A stretch of DNA of 64,000 nt from a virus. The notes under the pieces are model-generated. The model was not told where the DNA came from. It saw nothing but the letters and a program-made list of their open reading frames with translations, and searched no databases. This document shows, piece after piece, positions 1 to 9,904 of the stretch (within the stretch, counting starts at the first letter, position 1; the number at the start of each line of letters is the position of its first letter). Where the stretch lies: IMG/VR virus record IMGVR_UViG_3300044974_000700, positions 1-64,000 of that record. One strand, 5' to 3'. Position numbers and translations under genes: made by a program.

Positions 1-2108
1 AGCTTAGCGTCTAACTGAGTTTGAATTGCTGAAGTGACACCGTCAAGGTATCCAATTTCTGTTGAGGAAACATTGCCTACGCTTGTAGTGCTTGGTAATA
101 CAACTGTTCCAGTGAAAGTTGGGCCTGAAAGAGGGGCCTTTAGGTCTAAAGCTGATTGTGTTGCTGTAGAAACTGGCTTGTTGGTATCTGAAGTATTGTC
201 TACGTTGCCAAGGCCTACCATGCTCTTTGTGACACCAGATACTGTGCCAGTAAATGTTGGTGAAGCAATTGGAGCATAGGTTGAAGCAGCAGTTGCAGAC
301 TCAAGTCTATCATTTAGCTGTGTCTGAATTGAAGATGTTACTCCATCAAGTGTTTCAATTTCAGAAGCAGAGACATTTCCAATGCTGGTTGTGCTTGGAA
401 GAACTACTGTACCAGTGAACGTTGGAGAAGCCGAAGGAGATTTGCTGTCAATTTGAGTTTGAATATTTGAATTAATTCCATTAAGGGTTTCAATTTCAGA
501 AGCAGAGACATTTCCAATGCTGGTTGTGCTTGGAAGAACTACTGTACCAGTGAACGTTGGAGAAGCTAAATTTGACTTTAGGTCTAACGCTGACTGAGTT
601 GCTGTAGAAACTGGCTTGTCTAAATCAGATGTATTGTCTGCACTTCCAAGTCCTACATCGGATTTAGAAATTCCAGTTGGGGAACTTATTACTGGAGAAG
701 ACAATGTTTTATTTGTTAGTGTTTCAGCGCCAGTTAGTGTTGCAAAATCTCCATCAGAAATTGCGGTATTAAATTCTGCAACTGTGCCTGATAATATATT
801 GTCTGATAAATTAATTGTTTTATTTGTTAATGTTTGTGAGTCAGAATTTCCAACTACTGTTCCTGAAGGAAGCGACTTTCCTAAAACTTGTGAAGAAGAT
901 AAAACTGTATCTCCATTAATTTTATAGGTTTTTCCTTCTGCTAAATCAACATTTTCTGAAGATGTCCAAGAATCTGTTGCATCTAACCAATTTATTGTTT
1001 TATCAGTTGAGCCTTTTAATGATATACCTCCACCATTTGCAGAGGCATCTGAAGGAGATGTTGTGTCTCCAAGGGTAATATTTTTATCTTCAACATTTAA
1101 ATCAACAGTATTTATATTGGTAGATGTTCCATTTACTGTTAAGTTTCCTGATAATGTTAAATCTGTACCTAAAACAGCTCCTGTAAATGTAGCTCCAGAA
1201 AGTGCTGCATAAGAATTTAAATTAGAAACTAGTGCTACTGTACCAGAATTATCTGGCAAATATATTGCTCTGTCTGCTGTAGGATCTGTAGCTAATAATG
1301 TTGTTTCATAATCATTATGTGTTGCACCTTCAAATGATACACCGCCGTTTATTTCTATTCCGTCTTGTACTACTGCAGAAGTTAACACTTTATTTGTTAA
1401 TGTTTGACTTCCTGTTGTTGTTACAAGAATATTTGTATCTGCAATTCCATGTACATTTGAGGTATCTGCTTCGTGTGAAGATAATGCATCTGTAGCAAGA
1501 CCTAATTGTGACAATGGCACCTGACCATTTCCATCTAATGTAGCAACACCTGTTGCAGTTCCTTTTTGTGATAAAGGAATATAATCTTCAATTGTGTTAT
1601 TTAAATTTGAATTTAAATTAGCAATTTCGTCATCTGTATAGGTATTAGCATTTGCCTCTGCTTGATCTGCATAAGCTCTTGTTGCTATAACATCTGTATC
1701 AACTGATACTGTTAGGGTATTTGCAGCATCATTGTAGTTCTTTGTTATACCTGTTCCCGCCGTCAAAGCTTGATCGATAGAATCCTGGGCAACTTCAGCT
1801 AATTCTGCCTTAGTAGCAATTACGGAAGTATCAACAGAAACTGTTATTGTATTTGCACCGTCATTATATGACTTAACAATACCCGTTCCAGCAACAAGGG
1901 CTGCGTCAATAGCATCTTGCGCTATTTCGCTAATTTCTGGATTGTCTGCTGCTATATAATTTAATGAAGTCCAGCCAGTGGTACCGTCACCAATTTTAAC
2001 TTTTCGTGTGTCTGTTTCAACACCCATTTCGCCAGCTGCTAGAATTGGGTTTGCGCTGGTCCATTGAGAGGCTGTACCTCTTCTAATTTGTAATCTTACT
2101 GTTGCCAT
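1..2108 (-). CDS. Tail fibre protein, repeat-rich (C-terminus cut by window edge)
   Basis: Long open frame on the minus strand from ATG at 2108 running past base 1 with no stop, so the C-terminus is missing. The N-terminus (about 45 residues, [33 protein letters not shown]) is the usual phage 'hyaluronidase/tail-appendage' start module. It is followed by repeated blocks of the type [25 protein letters not shown] and [27 protein letters not shown], which form elongated beta-rich fibre shafts in many tailed phages. It is the first of at least five fibre-like genes in tandem. Host binding is inferred from family and position; no receptor-binding tip is visible. Confidence 0.9.
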   Translation of the reverse strand, partial: MATVRLQIRRGTASQWTSANPILAAGEMGVETDTRKVKIGDGTTGWTSLNYIAADNPEISEIAQDAIDAALVAGTGIVKSYNDGANTITVSVDTSVIATKAELAEVAQDSIDQALTAGTGITKNYNDAANTLTVSVDTDVIATRAYADQAEANANTYTDDEIANLNSNLNNTIEDYIPLSQKGTATGVATLDGNGQVPLSQLGLATDALSSHEADTSNVHGIADTNILVTTTGSQTLTNKVLTSAVVQDGIEINGGVSFEGATHNDYETTLLATDPTADRAIYLPDNSGTVALVSNLNSYAALSGATFTGAVLGTDLTLSGNLTVNGTSTNINTVDLNVEDKNITLGDTTSPSDASANGGGISLKGSTDKTINWLDATDSWTSSENVDLAEGKTYKINGDTVLSSSQVLGKSLPSGTVVGNSDSQTLTNKTINLSDNILSGTVAEFNTAISDGDFATLTGAETLTNKTLSSPVISSPTGISKSDVGLGSADNTSDLDKPVSTATQSALDLKSNLASPTFTGTVVLPSTTSIGNVSASEIETLNGINSNIQTQIDSKSPSASPTFTGTVVLPSTTSIGNVSASEIETLDGVTSSIQTQLNDRLESATAASTYAPIASPTFTGTVSGVTKSMVGLGNVDNTSDTNKPVSTATQSALDLKAPLSGPTFTGTVVLPSTTSVGNVSSTEIGYLDGVTSAIQTQLDAK

Positions 2109-2132
2109 TTTATTTTATACCCCTATATTAGA

Positions 2133-2141
2133 ATTATACCA
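2133..2141 (-). promoter_or_regulatory. Extended -10 promoter for the fibre gene
   Basis: On the minus strand TGGTATAAT lies about 25 bases before the ATG at 2108, with a purine-rich AGGGG stretch between them as ribosome binding site. No clear -35 is seen. Confidence 0.45.
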
Positions 2142-2154
2142 TTTGCTAATTTTA

Positions 2155-2475
2155 TCAGGCTACTGTTCCTGAATCAAATGTTAAAGCAAATGATGAAGTG
2201 CTTGGGGAACCGCCATCAGCCATTTTATTTGCCTCAGTGATAACCCCATCCCCACCAACAGAATATATTGGTGCGCCATTATAATCAATAGCTAGATCTA
2301 TGTCATTGAATCCCATATCATTTGAATCTGATATATCAATCCATTGACCATTGACCTGAATTCTTAATTTATTATTATCTGTATTAAATGCGAGGGGCAC
2401 TGAGCCTAATGTAACCTGTCCAGACTGGACTACAAGGTTATTCTTTACTTTAAAATCTCTATTTGTTGTTGACAC
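2155..2475 (-). CDS. Small fibre-associated protein
   Basis: 106 residues. The N-terminal stretch NRDFKVKNNLVVQSGQVTLG is a variant of the start of the next gene (KNFRIKNGLVVEG), so the two share an attachment module of about 30 residues. The middle part (LRIQVNGQWIDISDSN) looks like the short beta module seen between phage fibre domains. Probably a fibre subunit or assembly partner. Located between two fibre genes on the same strand. No catalytic motif. Confidence 0.75.
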   Translation of the reverse strand: MSTTNRDFKVKNNLVVQSGQVTLGSVPLAFNTDNNKLRIQVNGQWIDISDSNDMGFNDIDLAIDYNGAPIYSVGGDGVITEANKMADGGSPSTSSFALTFDSGTVA

Positions 2476-2500
2476 GAGTTCAATATCCCCCGAATTTTAG

Positions 2501-2522
2501 GTGGGGGATTTTATTCCCCCAC
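2501..2522 (-). terminator. Hairpin after fibre gene
   Basis: Perfect inverted repeat GTGGGGG / CCCCCAC with an 8-base AT loop, placed between the stop at 2541 and the next start at 2475. The T-tract on the minus strand is weak, so termination may be partial. Confidence 0.5.
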
Positions 2523-2540
2523 CAATTAATTATTTAATTT

Positions 2541-4115
2541 TTATGAACCGATTAAGGTTCCAGCAACCAGTACGGTGCTGTTGTTGTTTAGAGTTGTTAC
2601 TCTAATTCTTATTTTGTTTGTATCAAAATCTGCTGAAATTGTCGATAATGATCCATTTGTTCCAACCATACCGTACTCAGTAAAGTGTACGTTATTGCTT
2701 GTATCAGTTGTTACAAGAATTTCAGACAATTCTGTGTGTGTTCCAGCTGCAACCTTTACAGTAAATTTACCGCTTGTAAATCCGTTATGATTCCACTCGT
2801 AGGCTGTTACTGTTGTCATTGTTGGAACAGTTACTTTAGCTGCAACATTCTTTGCAAGACCATTAAAGTCAATTGCTGCATATACTGGCTCTGCTACTGC
2901 ATTACCTGCAAGGATTGCTCCATCTGTATAAGAATTTGCAGAAGCAACAGCATCAGTTTCTGCTTGATCTACATATTGCTTTGTAGCTGCTTCAAGTGCA
3001 TTTGTTGGATCTGCATGAAGAGTCAAGGCTCCAGTCATTGTATCGCCAGACTTTGCCACCTTCTCGCCAATTTGGCCTGTTACTGTTGTAACGAAGTTTT
3101 CATCGTCTCCGATTGCTGCTGCTAGCTCATTCAATGTATCAAGTAGAGCTGGCGCTGAATCAACAAGTGCTGCTACTTCTTGATCAACATATGCTTTTGT
3201 TGAAATTACATTTGTATCAACAGAAATTGCTCCTGTTGTATCGTTATAAGAAAGTCCATTTCCTACGGCATTTCCTACCGCATCCTGTGCTCTTTCATCT
3301 GTAAAATATAGATTTGAACCCTCTTCAATATCTGTTGTTGTTAATGCATTAATTGCATTATCTGTATATGTGTTTGCATTTCCTTCTGCTGTAGAAGCTG
3401 CGCCATACGCATCGTATGTATTTGCAGCTACATTTATAATGCCGTCTGCTGAATTGTATGTTATTCCAGTTCCACCAGAAACTGCATTTCTTGCACGACC
3501 ATTTGTAAAATATAGGTTAGATAAACCCTCTTCAATATCGTCTGTATCTAGTCCGTTTACTAAATTGTCTGCATAATTCTGTGCGTTGGTTTGTGCTGTA
3601 GAAGCTGCACCTGCTGCATCATAATTTGACGCTAAGCTGTCTGCATAATTCTGTGCGTTGGTTTGTGCTGTAGAAGCTGCACCTGCTGCATCATAATTTG
3701 ACGCTAAGCTGTCTGCATAATTCTGTGCGTTGGTTTGTGCTGTAGAAGCTGCACCTGCTGCATCATATGCAGCTGCTGTAGCATCAAGCGCTCTTTGATT
3801 TGTAAAATATAAATTTGAACCTTCTGCAAGGTCGTCTGTGTCATGATTTGATAAACTTGAAACTGTACCAGTTACATCACCAGTTACGTTACCAGATAGA
3901 TTTGCTGTTATTGTACCAGCTGAGAAGTTGCCTGAACCATCACGCTTTACTACAGCATTTGGAGTATTTGCGGAGGTTGCTTGACCACCAATAAGGTTGA
4001 CGATATAACTATCTGATCCACCCTCTGTTAATATATTTTGACCATTTACTGTAGCTACTGATCCTTCAACTACAAGGCCATTTTTGATTCTAAAGTTTTT
4101 GTTAACTGTTGCCAC
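2541..4115 (-). CDS. Tail fibre protein with 24-residue tandem repeats
   Basis: 524 residues. Starts with the shared module KNFRIKNGLVVEGSVATVNGQNIL, then SGNVTGDVTGTVSSL and repeated LYFTNQRALDA / LYFTNGRARNAV / LYFTDERAQDAV units, all common in phage fibres. Residues about 115-185 hold three copies of a 24-residue repeat (DAAGAASTAQTNAQNYADSL...), encoded by a 72-bp near-perfect DNA repeat. Residues about 330-390 contain GDTMTGALTLHADPTNALEAATKQYVD, a typical fibre motif. The last 100 residues are beta-rich and could be the tip domain. Structural, host-recognition role inferred. Confidence 0.88.
   Translation of the reverse strand: MATVNKNFRIKNGLVVEGSVATVNGQNILTEGGSDSYIVNLIGGQATSANTPNAVVKRDGSGNFSAGTITANLSGNVTGDVTGTVSSLSNHDTDDLAEGSNLYFTNQRALDATAAAYDAAGAASTAQTNAQNYADSLASNYDAAGAASTAQTNAQNYADSLASNYDAAGAASTAQTNAQNYADNLVNGLDTDDIEEGLSNLYFTNGRARNAVSGGTGITYNSADGIINVAANTYDAYGAASTAEGNANTYTDNAINALTTTDIEEGSNLYFTDERAQDAVGNAVGNGLSYNDTTGAISVDTNVISTKAYVDQEVAALVDSAPALLDTLNELAAAIGDDENFVTTVTGQIGEKVAKSGDTMTGALTLHADPTNALEAATKQYVDQAETDAVASANSYTDGAILAGNAVAEPVYAAIDFNGLAKNVAAKVTVPTMTTVTAYEWNHNGFTSGKFTVKVAAGTHTELSEILVTTDTSNNVHFTEYGMVGTNGSLSTISADFDTNKIRIRVTTLNNNSTVLVAGTLIGS
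3568..3768 (-). repeat. 72-bp tandem repeat inside fibre gene
   Basis: The sequence CTGTGCGTTGGTTTGTGCTG recurs at 3579, 3651 and 3723, an exact 72-bp period, with nearly identical flanks. It encodes the 24-residue repeat and could change copy number by slippage or recombination. Confidence 0.9.
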
Positions 4116-4131
4116 TCTGACAACCCCCTAT

Positions 4132-4683
4132 TTAAGCTTTAAGCGCAGTTCTTACAAATCTTGCTGTAACAGCAGAAGTTGTAGGAGTTACGCATAAACT
4201 AATTATACCTGCATTTGATTCAAAAGTGACGGAAGCAAGATTATTTGAGGTATTTGAGATAATGTTGCTTTCTGATACGTTAATATCAGTTCCATCATTT
4301 AATAGCAAAAAGTCTGATGCATGATATTCAGAGCCTCTTGTTATTTGAAGATTATATTTAATTGTTCTATATGTTGATACCGCCCATGTATCTATGGCTG
4401 TTTTATTTTCTATACCTGTTATAGTGAGGTCATTATTGCCTTCTAGCCCAAGTAATTCTAATGTTGAATCTGATTGACTATCTAAATCAAATAATTGTGA
4501 TTCTATCTGAGCTACTTTATAATCAATAGAAGAAGAATCAGAAGATCCGTCAATACCAATTTTTGCTTGAATTGCTTCAATAGCATCATTTACGTTTCCG
4601 TGTAATGCTGCATGACCTGCCATGCTATCTGTAGAATTAGGATTATTTAAATTATCTAAACTTGCTGGGAAATTAGTTGCCAA
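4132..4683 (-). CDS. Fibre or baseplate-associated structural protein
   Basis: 183 residues. The N-terminal region contains DNLNNPNSTDSMAGHAALHG followed by NDAIEAIQAKIG, a module I know from many phage tail-appendage proteins (HxxLHxDVNDAIxAxQxKxG). A short helical stretch (YKVAQIESQL) and a beta-rich C-terminal half follow. It overlaps the next upstream gene by 11 bases, so the two are likely translationally coupled. Exact role unknown. Confidence 0.75.
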   Translation of the reverse strand: MATNFPASLDNLNNPNSTDSMAGHAALHGNVNDAIEAIQAKIGIDGSSDSSSIDYKVAQIESQLFDLDSQSDSTLELLGLEGNNDLTITGIENKTAIDTWAVSTYRTIKYNLQITRGSEYHASDFLLLNDGTDINVSESNIISNTSNNLASVTFESNAGIISLCVTPTTSAVTARFVRTALKA

Positions 4684-5047
4684 TTTCGCCTCCGTCTAAC
4701 AATGTTAACTGTACGTAAGAAGCATTGTTATATGTTGAGTCTGGTTCACCACCATCAAATCCTATTATAACAGGAATTTCTTCTTCAACATTAGCTTCAT
4801 TGTTAATATCTGTATTAAAGTTAATCGTTTCTTGTATGTCAATTGTATGAACATCTCCATCATATGAGTGTGTATGCATGTAGAATGGAGCGGGATCAGT
4901 AGAACCTGGAGTTAAATCAACCCAAATTGCACCATTATAAATTTTTATGTTTTTAGAAACTGTATTAAAATAAACATCTCCAGTAGAGCCAGCGATAGGA
5001 TCTTCTTCTAATGTTACTAAGTTTAATAATGATTTAAGCTTTGGCAT
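4673..5047 (-). CDS. Small tail-appendage protein
   Basis: 124 residues. Residues 15-45 (EDPIAGSTGDVYFNTVSKNI, IYNGAIWVDL) are the short 'PxGxxGDxYFNTxxxxxxxYxGxxW' module often found at the start of phage fibre proteins. The middle has His-rich HTHSYDGDVHTIDI. Between two larger fibre genes; structural role inferred. Confidence 0.75.
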   Translation of the reverse strand: MPKLKSLLNLVTLEEDPIAGSTGDVYFNTVSKNIKIYNGAIWVDLTPGSTDPAPFYMHTHSYDGDVHTIDIQETINFNTDINNEANVEEEIPVIIGFDGGEPDSTYNNASYVQLTLLDGGEIGN

Positions 5048-5058
5048 TATTAAACCCC

Positions 5059-6600
5059 TTATCCGATAACGACTACTCTGTAAGCTCCAGCTGAAGGCGC
5101 CACCGCAAATTTAATAGTAATTGCAGATGTTGATGTGTGCTCTACATCTGCCTCTATTTGTGCAAATGGAGAACCTACTTCATAAATTTGTACAGTAACA
5201 TCTTTTGTTCCAAGATTATGAGTTACAGTATATGTTGTTGCTGATGTGCTTAATGTAGCACTATACTTTCTTGTTATCTCATGATAATTTATGCCATCGT
5301 TAGTTAATTGCCATTGATCAGAAGATTCACTCCACTTTATATCAACATCATTCTCTAAACCACGATGTACTTTTATACCTGCATCTACAGAAGGAGAATT
5401 CTCCTCTGGCATATCGCTATTTAAGTTAATATAATTATCTGAAATATTAACTTGTGTAGTATTTACAGCATTTATGTTACCAGTAACATTTAAGTTACCG
5501 CCAACATTCAAGTTGTTAGTAATTGTTACATCATCTGGCAATCCAATTGTTACTGCTGCTGTTTCTGATCCAGAGCCAGAAACTGTAATTTCATTAGCTG
5601 TTCCTTGGATTGTAGCAACGTATGCGCCTGTAGTATCATCGCCAAGGGCTACTGAATTAGGCTGTACGGTTGTGGATATTGTTACATTTTGGCTGCCATC
5701 AAATGATACAGAACCAGCAACATCTCCAGATAGAGAAATTGTTCTTGCTGTTTCTAATTGTGATGCAGTATCTGCATTACCAGTCAGATCTCCAGTAACA
5801 TTTCCAGTAATTGTTCCAACTACTGTTAGATTTTGATTTGCCTGTATGTTTCCATCAAATGTTGCTGTAGATGCTACGTCTAATGTAGAATTTATATCTA
5901 CTCCGCCTGCAACTGTTAAGAAACTACCATTTGCAATAATTACATCTTCGTTAAATGTGGCTTCACCATTTACTACGGTTACTCCATCTACAGTTAAAGA
6001 TGAATTTATGTCTACTGGATCATTAAATGTAGATGAACCTGTAACAGTTAAAGATGTTCCTAATGTTACCGCACCGTCTACGTTTAATGTATTATCAAGA
6101 TCTACTGCACCAGTAACATTTAGGGAGTCGTTTACTGTAGTAGATCCTTGTATTGTTGCAATTCCAGAAACTTCTAAATTGCCGCCAACAGTTACGTGGG
6201 CAGATGTATCTAATGTGGCTGCATTTACATCTGTAACATCTAAAGTTGTTGGAATCGAAAGGGTTACGTCTCCATTGCCAGCTTTAGCTACTGTTATTTG
6301 ATTTGTTGTTCCTAGAATGTCTGCTACGTCGTGCTTATGATCTGCACGTGCAACATAAGGCGAAGTTCCATGACTTACTGCTTCACCAAATTTTAATCTT
6401 GTTGTATAATTTCCAACACCAAAGTCACCTGATGCTGTTAACCACTCTGTGCCATTCCAAAAATAGAGTAAGTTATCGTTTGAATCGTAATAAATTTGAC
6501 CAGTTACTGGGCTGCTTGGTGCAACTCCAAGATTCTGGATTCTGGCATTGAGTAATTCGTTTTTATTTAGGTCAATGCTAACCAAAAATTTTCTTGCCAT
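5059..6600 (-). CDS. Tail fibre protein with many beta repeats
   Basis: 513 residues. Starts with a module containing [22 protein letters not shown] and [22 protein letters not shown], common at the head of actinophage fibres. The shaft is built from repeats such as [20 protein letters not shown] and [19 protein letters not shown]. The C-terminal 90 residues ([20 protein letters not shown]) match the short C-terminal domain seen in many phage tail proteins. The N-terminal [20 protein letters not shown] is a likely attachment segment. Confidence 0.88.
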   Translation of the reverse strand: MARKFLVSIDLNKNELLNARIQNLGVAPSSPVTGQIYYDSNDNLLYFWNGTEWLTASGDFGVGNYTTRLKFGEAVSHGTSPYVARADHKHDVADILGTTNQITVAKAGNGDVTLSIPTTLDVTDVNAATLDTSAHVTVGGNLEVSGIATIQGSTTVNDSLNVTGAVDLDNTLNVDGAVTLGTSLTVTGSSTFNDPVDINSSLTVDGVTVVNGEATFNEDVIIANGSFLTVAGGVDINSTLDVASTATFDGNIQANQNLTVVGTITGNVTGDLTGNADTASQLETARTISLSGDVAGSVSFDGSQNVTISTTVQPNSVALGDDTTGAYVATIQGTANEITVSGSGSETAAVTIGLPDDVTITNNLNVGGNLNVTGNINAVNTTQVNISDNYINLNSDMPEENSPSVDAGIKVHRGLENDVDIKWSESSDQWQLTNDGINYHEITRKYSATLSTSATTYTVTHNLGTKDVTVQIYEVGSPFAQIEADVEHTSTSAITIKFAVAPSAGAYRVVVIG

Positions 6601-6612
6601 TATTCACTCCCT

Positions 6613-7050
6613 TTAAGACAGATGCGCTGTCCCTGAAAACGGCTGTGCCATCGTCAGTGTAATTATATTAAGACTATTATAGACTATTCCCGTTTCTAAT
6701 ATGTCGCCGCTACTGGACTTAACTGTTACGTTTGGATGAAAGCCTAAATTATGGACTATTTCTACTGAATATACTCCATCGGCTGGTCCAGTAACTTGAG
6801 CAAGCTCCCAAGAATGAGTTAGGGCTATTTGCTTATCTAATATAAAACTATTATTTATATTCCATGTATTGGTATTTGAATCTTTAGGTCCCCAAAATCT
6901 AGTTGTTAGCTTATCAAAATAAAAATCTCCAGGGACTCCTAAATTATTTGATGGGTCGCCTTCACCGCTAATAATAGTTCTTCCTGGTGCGCCAGAAGCT
7001 CTGACTACAACCAGTGGATTATTTTCAGTTACAATTAATCTTGTTCCCAT
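6613..7050 (-). CDS. Minor tail-appendage protein
   Basis: 145 residues. Contains GDPSNNLGVPGDFYFDKLT (a PGDFYFD fibre module) and, at the C-terminus, YSVEIVHNLGFHPNVTVKSS, which resembles the C-terminal HNLG domain of the neighbouring 513-residue fibre. Abuts the upstream gene with a one-base overlap. Probably part of the same appendage. Confidence 0.75.
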   Translation of the reverse strand: MGTRLIVTENNPLVVVRASGAPGRTIISGEGDPSNNLGVPGDFYFDKLTTRFWGPKDSNTNTWNINNSFILDKQIALTHSWELAQVTGPADGVYSVEIVHNLGFHPNVTVKSSSGDILETGIVYNSLNIITLTMAQPFSGTAHLS

Positions 7051-7394
7051 TAAATTGTCACGGCCCTATTAAGAGTCATATACCCTTCTAAAAGTCTTGT
7101 CTTATTTACACTTGGATCTATTAATACCAAATCATATGCAGATTTTGGATAAAACATTTTATTTGTTCTATCTGCTGCAATAGATATTGATAATTTGCCT
7201 TCAGTTGGACTTATTGTAATTCCGTCTTGTTCTGTTAATGTAAAAGCTATTTTTTTCCCACCTTGTGTATCTCTTACCTGCATTTTGGCAGTATGAAAAT
7301 GAAGTTGTATTGGGCTCTCATCCTCGTCTAGATATTGAACCTCAAATGTAAAAGTTGAGTTTTGATCAACTTCAAAATTCTTTTGTGCAGCCAT
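7050..7394 (-). CDS. Baseplate/tail-appendage protein (BppU-like N-terminal fold)
   Basis: 114 residues. The order 'FEVDQNSTFTFEVQYLDEDE ... MQVRDTQGGKKI ... YDLVLIDPSVNKTRLLEGYM' is a short beta-sandwich protein type found next to phage fibres, where a small number of residues set the link to the baseplate. First gene of the fibre operon after the membrane protein. Function inferred from position and fold pattern only. Confidence 0.7.
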   Translation of the reverse strand: MAAQKNFEVDQNSTFTFEVQYLDEDESPIQLHFHTAKMQVRDTQGGKKIAFTLTEQDGITISPTEGKLSISIAADRTNKMFYPKSAYDLVLIDPSVNKTRLLEGYMTLNRAVTI

Positions 7395-7465
7395 TAAATA
7401 CCCCTAAAATAGGAAAACTCCTATGCTTTATTTTAGCATAAGAGTTGTCCTAACTTGCTATTGAA

Positions 7466-7693
7466 TTATGCCTTCTTGGTAAATCCAAAACTTGGCTCGT
7501 TTGGATTAAGTGCCTTTAAAATAACAGGCAAACATGCTGCAATTCCACCCTTAATTAAATCTCCTGGGTCTGTATTGCCAGTCATATATAGAGCAATAGC
7601 GGCACCTAAAAAGTGACGACCATAGCTTGCTAACGCTGCTAGAATTTTTTCTTGCATTGTTACCTTTCCATCATTATTAAGATCTTCTTTCAT
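7466..7693 (-). CDS. Small membrane protein with EF-hand-like loop, holin-like
   Basis: 75 residues with a strong ribosome binding site (AAGGAGG). Residues 4-15 (DLNNDGKVTMQE) fit a calcium-binding EF-hand loop (DxNxDGxVxxxE). One or two hydrophobic segments follow (HFLGAAIALYMTG and LIKGGIAACLPVILKAL). This plan occurs in actinophage membrane proteins near lysis genes, so a holin is possible, but no endolysin is adjacent on this strand. Confidence 0.65.
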   Translation of the reverse strand: MKEDLNNDGKVTMQEKILAALASYGRHFLGAAIALYMTGNTDPGDLIKGGIAACLPVILKALNPNEPSFGFTKKA

Positions 7694-7758
7694 AAAGACC
7701 TCCTTATTCTGGGCCCTGTGCCCAGGAATTTAGGGTTTCCCCTAATTACATTATACTA

Positions 7759-9690
7759 CTAAGCTGAAATATCTACAATCTCACAATTTCCATCAGAAGT
7801 ACAAGCTAAAGTTTGAGTTCCACTTGTTCCATCTTCTGTTTCATAAAAAGATAAATCTTCCCAACGAATATTCTTTGGCATTTTTTCTAGAAGATCTAGA
7901 TATTCTGATTCTGTTACTTCTTGATATGGAGCTTGCTTATATGAATGATCTGAATGCGGTAGAAATGAAATACCTGACACTTCATCAAAATGCTTATATA
8001 CCCAAGCACCGACTTCCATCCACTCATCTTCTTTTACAGAAACTGTAATTGAAGGCTTATGCTCACACCATGCACGTTGATAAACTAACCAAGTATTCAG
8101 GTGTTCGATTGCTGTTAAATCATTTCTTACAATTGCACCTTCTGGTGCCTTTACTGGAAATGAGAATACATATGTATCGTTTGGCTTCATGAAGTCATCT
8201 TCGCATGGAATGCCAACTTCCTTTAAGAATGTAGAAAGTGGATCCTTTTTGTCTCCACGAACTGTGCGGATGTAATATTCAGAATGCCATGGATGCATTC
8301 CAGAAGATACTCCAACAAGTTGTGAAACTGTTCCAGATGGCTTGACACATGTAATTGCAGCAGATTCATTAATACCAATCTTTGTTGCCTCATCCTTATT
8401 TGTCTTTCTAGCAGAATCTCTTAGCTCTCCGAGATAATTTTCTAGCTGGTCCAATCCCTTTTTGCCAGACATGAAGGTATGTCCAAACTGACCAGTTAAC
8501 GAGACTCCTAATAGACGCTCTTCTTCTGTATTGTCTTTCCAAATTTTACGAAGATACTTGAAATCAGTAAGTGTTGATTGCCATGTCCCAAGAATAGTTG
8601 CTAGTCTTACCTTCTCTGCGATTGTCTCTCGTGTATCGTTTTCACGAATTACAACTTCGGATAGATTACAAAACTGATAAGGGCGAAGGATAATTTCTGA
8701 GCATGGGTTAGTTCCATAGTGTATTTCTGGATCTCTTCTACCCCATTTTGCTGCTTGCTTTTGAGCAGCGGCAACATTGTATATGCCACGTTCACCTGAT
8801 TTTGAGTCATATAAATTCTTCCATTCAGCAATAAACTGCTCCATTTCTGGCTTGCGAGAATATGCTACTGAGTTATTTGATAATGCACGTTGAGAATTAT
8901 TTTCCCACCAGTTACCTGACTTGGCTGCTGCCATCTCAATGTCATTAATGTTTGAAAGAGAAATCATTGCAGAACGACGAACTCCGCCAACCACAACAAT
9001 TTCACCAATCTTACACATTATATCGTGAGCTTCGATAGGCTTCAACTGGCGACCTGCTGCACCTTTAAATTTTGCGATTGTAAAATCAAAAAGATTTACA
9101 AGTGGCTGAGGGCCTGAAGATCTTCCGCCCATTGTTTTAAGTCTTGCTCCAGCTGGGCGAAGCTTTGATACATCAATTGCTGGAACCTGTCCTGCCCAAA
9201 GCATTGCAAGAAGTTCACGATATGCCTTTGCCCATCCCTGCTTTGAATCTTCTACAACGATAACTGTTGATGACTTTTCAAATGATTCTGGGACGGCAGG
9301 AAGTTTGTTAACATACTTATACTCAACAGAGAATCCAACACCAGTTCCACACATTAAAATATACATAGTTTCATCAAATGATCGTGGATTATCTACTGGG
9401 ACAAATGAGCAGTTATATCCTGCAACATGGTCTCTATCAAGAGCAGCGCCTGCAGTCATTACTGCTCTCATTGAAGGCATTACACTTCTGCTATAAACTG
9501 CTTCTTTTAGATCTTCAACAAGTTTTAAATCTGGAACATAACTAAATGTTTTTAAATGATCTAACATGAAAGCAAAATATCTATCTACTGTTTCTCCCCA
9601 AGTCTCACGGCGATTCTCATCCGATATCCATCTAGCATATCTAGATAATGCAATAAAATTTTCATATGGGGTTTCAATAACTTTTGACAT
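7759..9690 (-). CDS. nrdJ: Adenosylcobalamin-dependent ribonucleotide reductase, class II monomeric
   Basis: About 643 residues from ATG 9690 (AAAGG seven bases upstream; a GTG two codons earlier is the other option). Makes deoxyribonucleotides for phage replication. The catalytic pattern is visible: redox Cys near residue 94 (YNCSFVPVD), thiyl-radical Cys near 330 in NPCSEI and its partner Cys eleven residues on (QFCNLSEV). This is the C119/C408/C419 spacing of the Lactobacillus enzyme. The C-terminal tail carries a Cys pair (ACTSDGNC) for re-reduction by thioredoxin, which fits the phage thioredoxin at 41,249. No NrdB-type subunit is seen, consistent with class II. Ends in TAG. The host must supply B12. 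Confidence 0.96.
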   Translation of the reverse strand: MSKVIETPYENFIALSRYARWISDENRRETWGETVDRYFAFMLDHLKTFSYVPDLKLVEDLKEAVYSRSVMPSMRAVMTAGAALDRDHVAGYNCSFVPVDNPRSFDETMYILMCGTGVGFSVEYKYVNKLPAVPESFEKSSTVIVVEDSKQGWAKAYRELLAMLWAGQVPAIDVSKLRPAGARLKTMGGRSSGPQPLVNLFDFTIAKFKGAAGRQLKPIEAHDIMCKIGEIVVVGGVRRSAMISLSNINDIEMAAAKSGNWWENNSQRALSNNSVAYSRKPEMEQFIAEWKNLYDSKSGERGIYNVAAAQKQAAKWGRRDPEIHYGTNPCSEIILRPYQFCNLSEVVIRENDTRETIAEKVRLATILGTWQSTLTDFKYLRKIWKDNTEEERLLGVSLTGQFGHTFMSGKKGLDQLENYLGELRDSARKTNKDEATKIGINESAAITCVKPSGTVSQLVGVSSGMHPWHSEYYIRTVRGDKKDPLSTFLKEVGIPCEDDFMKPNDTYVFSFPVKAPEGAIVRNDLTAIEHLNTWLVYQRAWCEHKPSITVSVKEDEWMEVGAWVYKHFDEVSGISFLPHSDHSYKQAPYQEVTESEYLDLLEKMPKNIRWEDLSFYETEDGTSGTQTLACTSDGNCEIVDISA

Positions 9691-9841
9691 ATACACACCT
9701 TTTCCGCCTTTTGGCTACTAATTTTTATTAAGAAGTTAATTCTACCAAAAAGAATTCTCTATGTGAAGAGTTTTATATTTTTTATATTAAAAATAAATAT
9801 AATTATTAGTTAACTATAAATATATTTTTTAGTCAACTAAC

Positions 9842-9871
9842 TTGACATGCTTTATAAAACAATGTTATTAT
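9842..9871 (+). promoter_or_regulatory. Sigma70-type promoter for the lysozyme-like gene
   Basis: Consensus -35 TTGACA at 9842, 18-base spacer, then TATTAT. The start codon follows 33 bases on with GGAGG in front. It lies in the divergent gap between nrdJ and this gene. Confidence 0.7.
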
Positions 9872-9904
9872 TATAGTCCGTTATCTCTAATGGAGGAAAT
9901 GCCA

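Noticed and set aside
3568-3768. CRISPR array
   Set aside because: The 72-bp units have no spacers and stay in frame in a fibre gene.
5474-6301. Two long plus-strand frames opposite the fibre gene
   Set aside because: They arise from the Thr/Val-rich minus-strand repeats and have no start context.
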